Part shown: positions 17,464 to 24,966 of the stretch, piece by piece | How the letters are laid out: the number at the start of each line of letters is the position of its first letter | Numbering within the stretch: the first letter of the stretch is position 1 | Source: Capnocytophaga cynodegmi DSM 19736 | GTDB taxonomy: Bacteria; Bacteroidota; Bacteroidia; Flavobacteriales; Flavobacteriaceae | Reading direction: 5' to 3' | Assembly (NCBI RefSeq): GCF_000379185.1 | Contig: NZ_KB900726.1 | Location: 145,555 to 209,554, forward strand | Length of the DNA stretch: 64,000 bases | The notes under the pieces: generated by a model | Told to the model about the DNA's origin: nothing | Database searches by the model: none | The model's input: the letters and a program-made list of their open reading frames with translations, nothing else | Translations under genes and position numbers: made by a program

Positions 17464-18057
17464 TTAATATCTCCACTTTTCAATAACTTCATCGTTAATA
17501 AATTCTGAAACGATTTCTTCAAGAATAGGTTCAAATTTTTCCCACTTTTCATCGGAAATATAATCCATTTGCTTGAAAATTAAGCATCCTTTTAAGTAAT
17601 CACTGAAATCGTCAAACAATTTCGCTAAATAAGGATACGTGTCGTGGTCGAAATAATAAATTTCGTGCGTTTTTGTATGGAAACAGAACTTATTTCCATT
17701 ACCTAAATAATCGCCGAACCACACTAAGTAAGGAAGAGCTTCTTTGTCTTCTTCGGAAAATTCAGAATCGTACTCATTATCTTCTCCCAAATATTCAACT
17801 AAATAACTTATACTGTCCAAATCAATAAGTTCTTCACCGATATCAGCTACTCCGAATGTTTTGTAAAAAAGTTTTAAGCTGTCAGGAAGTTTTGCTCCTA
17901 AACGCTTTTCAACTTCTTGGATTTCTTCTTCGGTAACTACTTCAGGAAGTTCATCTCCGTCGGCGGTCAGAATAAAACGCGTATTCTTCTCCCAATTTTC
18001 ATCTCCGATTTTTTCAAACGGAATGATTACATCTTCTTTTTTGTTGATTTCAAACAT
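17464..18057 (-). CDS. SMI1/KNR4-family protein
   Basis: A 197-residue acidic cytoplasmic protein with an SMI1/KNR4 (SUKH-type) fold. The characteristic segment is VTEEEIQEVEKRLGAKLPDSLKLFYKTFG, followed by a conserved W-x-G-D-Y-x-G-N segment (YLVWFGDYLGNGNKFCF) and YFDHDTYPYLAKLFDDFSDYL. SUKH proteins are often immunity proteins of polymorphic toxin systems, but no toxin gene lies next to this one, so an orphan immunity or housekeeping role is equally possible. Palindromic repeats follow just upstream of its start. Confidence 0.75.
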   Translation of the reverse strand: MFEINKKEDVIIPFEKIGDENWEKNTRFILTADGDELPEVVTEEEIQEVEKRLGAKLPDSLKLFYKTFGVADIGEELIDLDSISYLVEYLGEDNEYDSEFSEEDKEALPYLVWFGDYLGNGNKFCFHTKTHEIYYFDHDTYPYLAKLFDDFSDYLKGCLIFKQMDYISDEKWEKFEPILEEIVSEFINDEVIEKWRY

Positions 18058-18148
18058 AATATGTCATTTATTATATTATTTAATTTTTGAAAAATATATT
18101 GATTGTGCTTCTATATTTTTATTTCACTATATTTTTATAATGTTTTTT

Positions 18149-18232
18149 ACATCCCCCTGCCCCCTTGAAAGGGGGATTTTATTGTGATTGCATTTCCTCA
18201 ATTCCCCCTTTTGAAGGGGGTTAGGGGGATGT
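18149..18232. repeat. Palindromic intergenic repeat, copy 1
   Basis: The element runs from ACATCCCCCTGCCCCCTTGA to TGAAGGGGGTTAGGGGGATGT, the two ends being inverted copies, with an internal GGGGGATT/ATTCCCCC pair. It is GC-rich in very AT-rich surroundings and could form a long hairpin. Related copies are at 18318, 60729 and 61948. Confidence 0.8.
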
Positions 18233-18317
18233 CTTATTCTTTTTATTATTTCATTGTGTTTTTATAATAGTTTTACCTTGTGAGAATGTGTTGCATATAC
18301 TTTTTATAATGTTTTTT

Positions 18318-18400
18318 ACATCTTCTTACTCTCTTCAAAGAAATAATTATAATTGCCTGTGTAGCTCACACTCCTCCTTTGAAAGGGGTTAGGGGGATGT
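18318..18400. repeat. Palindromic intergenic repeat, copy 2 (left arm decayed)
   Basis: The right arm CCTTTGAAAGGGGTTAGGGGGATGT-like sequence matches copy 1 closely, while the left arm (ACATCTTCTTACTCTCTTCA) has drifted. The 15 bases before both copies are also identical (TTATAATGTTTTTTACATC), so copies 1 and 2 look like a 169-bp tandem duplication. Confidence 0.7.
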
Positions 18401-18430
18401 TAATCAATTCTTTAAACTCTTTTTTAAACT

Positions 18431-20656
18431 TTATAACTTTTCAAGCAGATATTCCGTCATCTTTTGGTAAAGTTGTAATCTTGTGTATCCACCATAAATG
18501 CCGTGGTCTCTGTCTGGATATATCAACCAATCAAAATTCTTATTCAGCTGAACGAGTTTGTTAATCAACACCATTGCGTTTTGAACGTGCACATTATCAT
18601 CAGCTGTTCCGTGAATAAGTAAATAGTTTCCTTTAAGATTTTTAGCGTGTGTAAGGGGTGAATTATCATCATATCCGTAAGGGTTTTCTTGCGGAGTCTG
18701 CATAAATCGTTCTGTATAAATAGTATCATAGAAACGCCACGAAGTTACTGGAGCAACTGCAATGGCTGTTTTAAATACGTCACCAGCTTGAAACAAACAG
18801 TTAGAAGACATAAATCCACCAAAGCTCCAACCCCAAATTCCGATGCGATTTGCATCAACGTACGATTGATTTGCAAAAAAACGTGCTGCAATTATTTGGT
18901 CTTCTACCTCATATTTTCCCAATTCCTTGTAAGTACATTTCTTGAAGTCACTACCTTTATATCCCGTTCCGCGTCCGTCCACACAAGCTACTAAATAACC
19001 TTGTTGCACTAAAAGAAAATGCCAAAAGTCGTTAGTATCAAGCCATTTGTTGCTGACTTCTTGTGAACCTGGTCCTGAATATTGATACATCAGTAACGGA
19101 TATTTTTTATTAGGGTCAAAGTCATTAGGTTTGATGATGTAAGCATTTAATTTTCCATTAGGAGAATCCAATTCAAAGAATTCTTTTTTAGCAAGACGAT
19201 ATTCTGAAATAACTTTTTCATATTCTGAATTATCTAAGATGTCTTTTATGATTTTCCCGTCTTTGCTATTATTAAGTGTATAGTGTGTTGGCTTTGTTAC
19301 ACTCGAAAATTCATTAATATATAACGAAAAGTCAGGACTAAATATAGCAGAGTTAGTTCCTTTATCAGCAGAAAGCTGTTTTTTATTTTTTCCGTTGATT
19401 GAAATGCTGTAAACACCTCTATTTATCGAGCCATTTTCAGTAGATTGATAGAAAATACGTTCAGTTTTAGAATCATATCCATAGAATTTAGTAACTTCCC
19501 AATTACCTTTTGTGATTTGTTTTTTTAATTTACCATTTTTATCATAATGATAGATGTGATTAAATCCATCTTTCTCTGATGTAATTAAAAAACTATTGTC
19601 TTTTAAGAAAATTAGGTTATCTGTAATTTCTACATAAGTGTTGTTTTGTTCATTTACTACTGAATATACTTGATGCGTCTGTGAGTTTATTAAATTTAGG
19701 TTGAAATTATTTTGATGTCTGTTGAGAGTTTGTACACTGAGTGTGTTTTTATCATTTGTCCACCGAAGGCGAGGTGTGTAATAGTATAAATTATCTTGTG
19801 CATTGGGTGAAGTTTGTTTACTGACTTGTTTTTTATTCGTTGCAACGGGTGTATCGAATATCTTTTGAGTAGAGATATCATAAATGTGCACTGAAACTTC
19901 TGAATTTGTCTGTCCGGCTTTTGGATATTTGAAAACTTGTTGTGTAGGGTAGAGTCCTATTCCATAAACGTCCATTGAAAACTCTGGAACTTGGCTTTCG
20001 TCAAATCGAATGTAAGCTAATTTTGTTCCATCAGTGTTCCAATCAAATGCTCTCACAAAGCCGAATTCTTCTTCGTACACCCAATCAGTTATCCCGTTGA
20101 TGATTTTGTTTTTCTTTCCATCAAAAGTAATTTGCGTGGTTTTGTTGGTGTTTATCTCGTAGATGTATAAATTGTTATCGTAGGCATATGCGATTTTGTT
20201 TCCATCTGGTGAAAAGCTTGGTTCTTGAATTTTATTTGTACTGATTTGAATTCCTTTGTTTGTTTGTAAATTGTAAAGATAATAGTTTGCTATAAATGAA
20301 TGTCGGTAAATTTGTTCAGACTCCGAAGCGATAAGCAACCATTTCTCATCAGGACTGAATGTATAATCATTGATAAACAACGAAAACTCGCTCTCATTTG
20401 AAGTGTCAAATAGTGTTTTTACCTTTTTGAGTGTAGTGAAATCATATAAATCAATCTGCTGTGAACCTGCTTCTCGATTGTAATTTAGTGTTGTATACTG
20501 ATTTGTATTCTTCATCGCCGATAGGTGAGATATCTGCTCGGGATAAAACACACCCTTTGCCCAAATGTCTTCCAAAGTAATGGATTTGTTTTGAGCAACC
20601 AAAGCAGTTGAAGATATCAATAGAAATAATAGTATAAAACAAGAATAATTTTTCAT
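18431..20656 (-). CDS. Dipeptidyl peptidase IV (S9B family)
   Basis: A 741-residue exported serine protease that releases X-Pro dipeptides. A signal peptide ending in LVAQ precedes an eight-bladed propeller (DPPIV_N; WLLIASESEQIYRHS, IYEINTNKTTQITFDG, WVYEEEFGF with the Glu pair that binds the substrate N-terminus). The alpha/beta hydrolase domain has the nucleophile S611 in GWSFGGF, aspartate 686 or 687 in GTADDNVH and H718 in DRDHGIYGG. Length is that of bacterial DPP-IV. Such enzymes are known in oral and animal Capnocytophaga and Porphyromonas. Upstream are the two peptide transporters that could import the dipeptides. Confidence 0.95.
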   Translation of the reverse strand: MKNYSCFILLFLLISSTALVAQNKSITLEDIWAKGVFYPEQISHLSAMKNTNQYTTLNYNREAGSQQIDLYDFTTLKKVKTLFDTSNESEFSLFINDYTFSPDEKWLLIASESEQIYRHSFIANYYLYNLQTNKGIQISTNKIQEPSFSPDGNKIAYAYDNNLYIYEINTNKTTQITFDGKKNKIINGITDWVYEEEFGFVRAFDWNTDGTKLAYIRFDESQVPEFSMDVYGIGLYPTQQVFKYPKAGQTNSEVSVHIYDISTQKIFDTPVATNKKQVSKQTSPNAQDNLYYYTPRLRWTNDKNTLSVQTLNRHQNNFNLNLINSQTHQVYSVVNEQNNTYVEITDNLIFLKDNSFLITSEKDGFNHIYHYDKNGKLKKQITKGNWEVTKFYGYDSKTERIFYQSTENGSINRGVYSISINGKNKKQLSADKGTNSAIFSPDFSLYINEFSSVTKPTHYTLNNSKDGKIIKDILDNSEYEKVISEYRLAKKEFFELDSPNGKLNAYIIKPNDFDPNKKYPLLMYQYSGPGSQEVSNKWLDTNDFWHFLLVQQGYLVACVDGRGTGYKGSDFKKCTYKELGKYEVEDQIIAARFFANQSYVDANRIGIWGWSFGGFMSSNCLFQAGDVFKTAIAVAPVTSWRFYDTIYTERFMQTPQENPYGYDDNSPLTHAKNLKGNYLLIHGTADDNVHVQNAMVLINKLVQLNKNFDWLIYPDRDHGIYGGYTRLQLYQKMTEYLLEKL

Positions 20657-20838
20657 TTTATTTTATATTAACGAATTAATCGGTCAATAATACTAATTTT
20701 TTTAATTCTATTCTAATTTTTTTAGTTATAAATATAACATTATCTGTGTTTTGTGTTGATATTTAATTATTTATGAATTGTTAAATAAATTAAAAAAATA
20801 TTTTGATTTTTTTAGATTTAGCTTTTATAAAAAAAATG

Positions 20839-20846
20839 TATCTTTG
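20839..20846 (+). promoter_or_regulatory. -7 element upstream of tpiA
   Basis: TATCTTTG at 20839-20846 fits the Bacteroidota -7 box, 45 bp before the tpiA ATG. No TTTG is found at the expected 19-base spacing. Confidence 0.5.
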
Positions 20847-20890
20847 TGACTTCCGAGAATATGTAATCGAAATAGAAAAATAATTTCAAT

Positions 20891-21640
20891 ATGAGAAAAA
20901 AAATTGTAGCAGGAAATTGGAAAATGAACAATGACCTGAAAAAATCAACAGAATTGATAGCTGATTTATTAAAAAAATTACCTAAAACAGAAGCAGAAGT
21001 GATGGTAGCTCCTACTTTTGTGAATTTAATTCCCGCAACTGAAGCAGCAAAAGGAACTGCTGTTGAAGTGATTGCTCAAAATATGCATTTTGCTGAAAAC
21101 GGAGCTTACACAGGTGAAATTTCAGCTGAAATGTTAAAAAGCATAGGCGTAAAAACTGTAATTTTAGGACATTCTGAGCGTCGTGCTTATTTTAACGAAA
21201 CTGACGAGTCTTTGGCTAAAAAGGCAGACACAGCCTTGAAACACAATATCCGAATGGTATTTTGTATCGGAGAAGAATTGGTGGACAGAAAAGCAAATAA
21301 TCATTTTGAAGTAGTTGAAAATCAGATTAAAAATGGATTGTTCCATTTGTCTGCTGATGCGTGGAAAAATATCGTTTTAGCCTACGAACCTGTTTGGGCA
21401 ATTGGAACGGGCGAAACTGCTTCACCTGAACAAGCTCAGGAAATGCACGCATTTATTCGTAAAACACTCGCTGATAAATACGGAAAAGAAGTAGCCGACA
21501 GCGTTTCAATTCTTTACGGAGGTAGCGTAAAACCTGATAATGCCAAAGAAATTTTTGCAAAAGCAGATGTTGATGGCGGACTTATTGGAGGAGCATCACT
21601 CAAAGCCGATGATTTTATCGCAATTATTAACGGAATTTAA
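20891..21640 (+). CDS. tpiA: Triosephosphate isomerase
   Basis: TPI interconverts dihydroxyacetone phosphate and glyceraldehyde 3-phosphate in glycolysis. The 249-residue sequence has the full active site: N9 and K11 in AGNWKMN, H94 in ILGHSERR, E166 in AYEPVWAIGTG, and the phosphate loop YGGSVKPDNA then GGLIGGASL. It is followed by an 80-bp inverted repeat and then hemE. Confidence 0.97.
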   Translation: MRKKIVAGNWKMNNDLKKSTELIADLLKKLPKTEAEVMVAPTFVNLIPATEAAKGTAVEVIAQNMHFAENGAYTGEISAEMLKSIGVKTVILGHSERRAYFNETDESLAKKADTALKHNIRMVFCIGEELVDRKANNHFEVVENQIKNGLFHLSADAWKNIVLAYEPVWAIGTGETASPEQAQEMHAFIRKTLADKYGKEVADSVSILYGGSVKPDNAKEIFAKADVDGGLIGGASLKADDFIAIINGI

Positions 21641-21649
21641 TTCATAGCA

Positions 21650-21717
21650 GTTAGTGATTAGTGGTTAGTTATTTAGTAATTGTACTAACCACTGATTACT
21701 AATCACTAAGCACTAAC
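21650..21717. repeat. Imperfect inverted repeat between tpiA and hemE
   Basis: GTTAGTGATTAGTGGTTAGT (21650-21669) is the inverse of ACTAACCACTGATTACTAATCACTAA-type sequence beginning at 21684, which carries a small insertion. The words TTAGTGATTAGT recur at 63823 and 63951 in the promoter repeats at the right end. No long T run follows, so it is not a standard terminator. Confidence 0.6.
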
Positions 21718-21719
21718 AA

Positions 21720-22748
21720 ATGTTACAAAACGATTTATTTTTAAGAGCCTTGAATGGCGAAGCTGTGGAGCGTCCGCCAGTTTGGATGATGCGTCAAGCG
21801 GGTAGGTATTTGCCAGAATTTAGGGCTTTACGCGATAAATATGATTTCTTCACGCGTTGTCGAGTTCCTGAATTAGCTGCGGAAATCACAGTGCAACCTA
21901 TTGACATTGTGGGTACTGATGCCGCTATTTTATTTTCAGACATTTTGGTAGTTCCACAAGCGATGAACATTGAAGTGGAAATGAAATCAGGAGTAGGTCC
22001 TTGGCTTCCCAATCCTATTCGTTCTGCCAAAGATATTGAAAATGTGATAGTTCCTGATATTTACGAAACTTTAGGATACGTGATGGAGGGTATCAAACTT
22101 ACCAAACAAATGCTTGACAATCGTGTGCCTCTTATTGGGTTTGCAGGGTCCCCTTGGACGATTTTCTGTTATGCCGTAGAAGGGAAAGGTTCGCGTGACT
22201 TCAACATTGCTAAGGAGTTATGTTTTACAGATTCACAAACAGCACACAAATTGTTACAAAAAATTACGGATACGACCATTTTGTATCTCAAAGAAAAAGT
22301 GAAAGCAGGAGTTGATGCGGTACAAATTTTCGATAGTTGGGGGGGGGTGCTTTCACCTCTTGATTATCAGGATTTTTCTTGGAAATATATCAATCAAATT
22401 GTAGAAGCGTTAGCACCGCTTACTAAAGTGATTGTTTTTGGAAAAGGCTGTTGGTTTGCCCTTGCTGAAATGGCAAAATCGAAAGCTTCTGCACTTGGTG
22501 TGGATTGGACGTGTACTCCGAAAATAGCTCGAGAACTTACGGGAGGTAAAATTACGTTGCAAGGAAATTTTGACCCTTCACGATTACTCTCTCCGCCTTC
22601 GGAAATCAAAAGAATGGTACATCAAATGATTGACGATTTTGGGAAAGACAACTACATCGTCAATTTAGGACACGGAATTCTGCCAAACATTCCTGTTGAA
22701 AATGCGAAAGCTTTTGTGGAGGCGGTAAAAAGTTACAAGTCTTTTTAG
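21720..22748 (+). CDS. hemE: Uroporphyrinogen decarboxylase
   Basis: HemE decarboxylates uroporphyrinogen III to coproporphyrinogen III in haem biosynthesis. The 342-residue protein has the N-terminal signature [18 protein letters not shown], the catalytic aspartate in [29 protein letters not shown] and the C-terminal [20 protein letters not shown]. Codons for the conserved SWGGVLSP contain a run of nine G at 22339-22347. HemN, another haem pathway gene, is at 42917. Confidence 0.96.
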   Translation: MLQNDLFLRALNGEAVERPPVWMMRQAGRYLPEFRALRDKYDFFTRCRVPELAAEITVQPIDIVGTDAAILFSDILVVPQAMNIEVEMKSGVGPWLPNPIRSAKDIENVIVPDIYETLGYVMEGIKLTKQMLDNRVPLIGFAGSPWTIFCYAVEGKGSRDFNIAKELCFTDSQTAHKLLQKITDTTILYLKEKVKAGVDAVQIFDSWGGVLSPLDYQDFSWKYINQIVEALAPLTKVIVFGKGCWFALAEMAKSKASALGVDWTCTPKIARELTGGKITLQGNFDPSRLLSPPSEIKRMVHQMIDDFGKDNYIVNLGHGILPNIPVENAKAFVEAVKSYKSF

Positions 22749-22855
22749 ATCGATTTTTTATTATATCTACCTTGAAATGATTTGAAGCTCGGAATATTGA
22801 GATATTTTTATGCTACTTTAATTAAATAAAGTTAGAAATTTTGTAGAAAAAGAAA

Positions 22856-22896
22856 AGCCAAAAAACTCTATTTTTTTAGAGAATTTTTGGCTAATT
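22856..22896. terminator. Bidirectional terminator between hemE and the sigma factor gene
   Basis: AGCCAAAAA and CTCT pair with AGAG and TTTTTGGCT around an AT loop. T-rich tails follow on both strands, suiting the convergent genes. Confidence 0.75.
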
Positions 22897-22897
22897 T

Positions 22898-23452
22898 TTA
22901 TTGTTTCTTCAATACTTCAAAAAGCATTTTCCTTGCCCTAAGCAAAGTTACTTTTACATTACTATGAGACATACCCGTAGTTTCAGCAATTTCTTTGTAA
23001 GATTTTTCCTGCAAATATCGCAATTGAATAGTTGTTCGATAAGGTTCTTTTAACTTTTTGATACATAAGAGCAATCGATTTAAGTTTTGCTCCATAATTA
23101 GGTTGTCCTCAGCAGTAGGCGATTCATCTGCAATGGTGTTGGCTTCCTTTTCCTCAGATGATGAATGCGTAACTTTTTGCTGTTGACTTCTAATCATATC
23201 AACGTGAACATTTTTGGAAATCGCTATGAGCCAAGTTTTGAAAGAGAACTCTTCATTATATGTATTGATTTTATCAAAAGCCTTCGCAAATGTTTGAATA
23301 ACAATATCTTCTACATCATTTTCGTCTCCGATACGCTTTTGCTGAAAGTTGTAAACATCTGTCCAAAATTCATCAAGTAAGTAGCTGAAGGCCTTCTGAT
23401 TGCCTTCTTTTGCTTCCTTAATTTTTTTGGATAATATTTCCTGATTGTTCAA
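22898..23452 (-). CDS. ECF-family RNA polymerase sigma factor
   Basis: A 184-residue extracytoplasmic-function sigma factor. Region 2 is visible as NDVEDIVIQTFAKAFDKINTYNEEFSFKTWLIAISKNVHVDMIR, region 4 as EPYRTTIQLRYLQEKSYKEIAETTGMSHSNVKVTLLRARKML, the latter a helix-turn-helix for the -35-like box. No anti-sigma factor gene follows, unlike many ECF pairs. The gene for a 62-residue membrane protein with a CxxC motif lies 12 bp upstream, so the two are probably co-transcribed and may be functionally linked. The regulon is unknown. Confidence 0.9.
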   Translation of the reverse strand: MNNQEILSKKIKEAKEGNQKAFSYLLDEFWTDVYNFQQKRIGDENDVEDIVIQTFAKAFDKINTYNEEFSFKTWLIAISKNVHVDMIRSQQQKVTHSSSEEKEANTIADESPTAEDNLIMEQNLNRLLLCIKKLKEPYRTTIQLRYLQEKSYKEIAETTGMSHSNVKVTLLRARKMLFEVLKKQ

Positions 23453-23464
23453 AATTCTCTGACT

Positions 23465-23653
23465 TTATTTCTTACAATCTTGCTCATCAGGCATTTTGCC
23501 ACAGAAACCACAAGGTTCGCCTGTTTTATTTAAATGCGGACTTTGACTAGCACAAGTTCCTGCAAATTTTCCTCCTTTTTTAGCCCAAATTTTAATGGCA
23601 ATTCCTATAAAACACAAAGCCAAAATTCCGATGGTTAATAATACTAATTTCAT
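23465..23653 (-). CDS. Small membrane-anchored CxxC protein
   Basis: A 62-residue protein with one N-terminal membrane helix (LVLLTIGILALCFIGIAIKIW) and a hydrophilic tail containing CASQSPHLN and GEPCGFCGKMP, ending in DCKK. The four tail cysteines suggest metal binding or a redox role outside the membrane. Short proteins of this type occur widely in Flavobacteriia without known function. It is 12 bp upstream of the ECF sigma gene on the same strand, so it could be a partner or simply share the transcript. Confidence 0.7.
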   Translation of the reverse strand: MKLVLLTIGILALCFIGIAIKIWAKKGGKFAGTCASQSPHLNKTGEPCGFCGKMPDEQDCKK

Positions 23654-23681
23654 TATATCTTACTCATTGATTTTTAGTGAA

Positions 23682-24404
23682 TTACTTCAAGTCATAAAGT
23701 GAATTTACCGCTACAACACGTTCCACAGTAAACCCTTCCGCAAAATCCACGCCAATTAATCGACCCAAGTCTCTCGCTCGATAAGTTACACTATCCAGAA
23801 AATTTTTGTCAGAAATTGGGGTGTTCGGCTCGTTGCTGTTTGCGTCGTAAAACTGGGTTTTATATGCCAAAACCGAAGCCAGTTTTTTATCCATAAATTC
23901 AGAAATATCTACCACAAAATCAGGCTGAATATTTTTCCATTGGATATAGTGGTAAACAACTTTAGGACGCCACGCTCGTTGTTGCTTTCCGTTTAATTCA
24001 GTTTCAATTTTTCGAAGTCCGCTTAGAAAACACGCATCACTGACCAATTTACTTCCTTTTGCGTGGTCGATGTGGCGATCGTCAATAGTGTTACAAAGCA
24101 CAATATCAGGACGATATTTTCTGATTACTTTAATAATTTCCAACTGATGAGCCTTATCATTTACAAAAAATCCGTCAGCAAATTTTAAATTTTCACGAAC
24201 TTCAACACCTAAGATTTTGGCTCCTTCTCGGGCTTCTTCTTTTCGAGTTTCGGCAGTGCCTCGCGTACCTAATTCACCTTGTGTCAGGTCAATAATTCCT
24301 ACCTTTTTGCCCGAAGCCACCTCTTTGGCAATTGTTCCCGAACAACCTAATTCTACGTCATCGGGGTGGGCTCCAAAGGCTAAAATATCTAATTTTAAAC
24401 TCAT
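23682..24404 (-). CDS. bshB1: Bacillithiol biosynthesis deacetylase BshB1
   Basis: A 240-residue zinc-dependent LmbE/PIG-L-family deacetylase. BshB1 removes the acetyl group from GlcNAc-malate in bacillithiol synthesis. Visible: the metal motif AHPDD (from residue 12), IIDLTQGELGTRGTAETRKEEA, DDRHIDHAKGSKLV and a conserved C-terminal ARDLGRLIGVDFAEGF, which separates BshB1 from general LmbE proteins. The ATG at 24404 (MSLKLDILAFGAHPDD) is preferred to one seven codons upstream because the longer form overlaps the preceding gene. A glutathione-peroxidase-like gene lies directly upstream, a sensible thiol and peroxide defence pairing. Confidence 0.92.
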   Translation of the reverse strand: MSLKLDILAFGAHPDDVELGCSGTIAKEVASGKKVGIIDLTQGELGTRGTAETRKEEAREGAKILGVEVRENLKFADGFFVNDKAHQLEIIKVIRKYRPDIVLCNTIDDRHIDHAKGSKLVSDACFLSGLRKIETELNGKQQRAWRPKVVYHYIQWKNIQPDFVVDISEFMDKKLASVLAYKTQFYDANSNEPNTPISDKNFLDSVTYRARDLGRLIGVDFAEGFTVERVVAVNSLYDLK

Positions 24405-24405
24405 A

Positions 24406-24951
24406 TTATTTCTCAATCCAATCAATAATTTCTTTATCTTGAGGTGAGGTTTTTGGAGCGATTATTTTTTCCAATTTTCCGTCTGCTCCGATAAGATATT
24501 TTTGAAAATTCCATTGTACCTCAGAATCTTCAAATCCGTTTAATTTTTTAGAAGTCAAGAATTTATATAAAGGATGTGTATCTTCTCCTTTTACAGAAAT
24601 TTTTTCCATCATTGGGAAACTTACACCATAGTTAATTTTACAAAATTCTGCAATTTCATTGTTGCTACCAGGCTCTTGCGATTTAAAATTATTAGCAGGA
24701 AATCCAATGATAATGAAGTTGTTATCTTTATATTTTTGATACAAAGCTTCCAACCTTTCATACTGAGGAGTCAGTCCGCACTTTGAAGCGGTATTTACAA
24801 TCATTACCTTTTTGCCTTTCAACTGAGAGAGAGCAAAATCATCTCCGTATATATCTTTTACAACAAATTGATATATAGTATTTTGTGTTTTTTGTTGTGC
24901 ATTTGAAAATCCGAATATGCACAAAGCCAATATTGTAACTAATTTATTCAT
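24406..24951 (-). CDS. Glutathione peroxidase-like thiol peroxidase (exported)
   Basis: A 181-residue cysteine-type GPx homologue. A signal peptide (MNKLVTILALCIFGFSNAQ) suggests a periplasmic enzyme. Catalytic residues are visible: peroxidatic C58 in NTASKCGLTPQY, the glutamine in FPANNFKSQEPG and a Trp-Asn motif in VQWNFQKYLI. A second cysteine in EFCKINYG is placed like the resolving Cys of thioredoxin-dependent GPx enzymes, so thioredoxin rather than glutathione is the likely reductant. It ends one base before the bshB1 ATG. Confidence 0.9.
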   Translation of the reverse strand: MNKLVTILALCIFGFSNAQQKTQNTIYQFVVKDIYGDDFALSQLKGKKVMIVNTASKCGLTPQYERLEALYQKYKDNNFIIIGFPANNFKSQEPGSNNEIAEFCKINYGVSFPMMEKISVKGEDTHPLYKFLTSKKLNGFEDSEVQWNFQKYLIGADGKLEKIIAPKTSPQDKEIIDWIEK

Positions 24952-24966
24952 ATTTATTTTATTGAT

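Noticed and set aside
17464..18057. Toxin-immunity locus around the SMI1/KNR4 gene
   Set aside because: No toxin-like or polymorphic C-terminal gene is adjacent, so an immunity role is not supported.
22339..22347. Frameshift in hemE at the G run
   Set aside because: The frame is intact through the run and the downstream protein is complete, so there is no break here.
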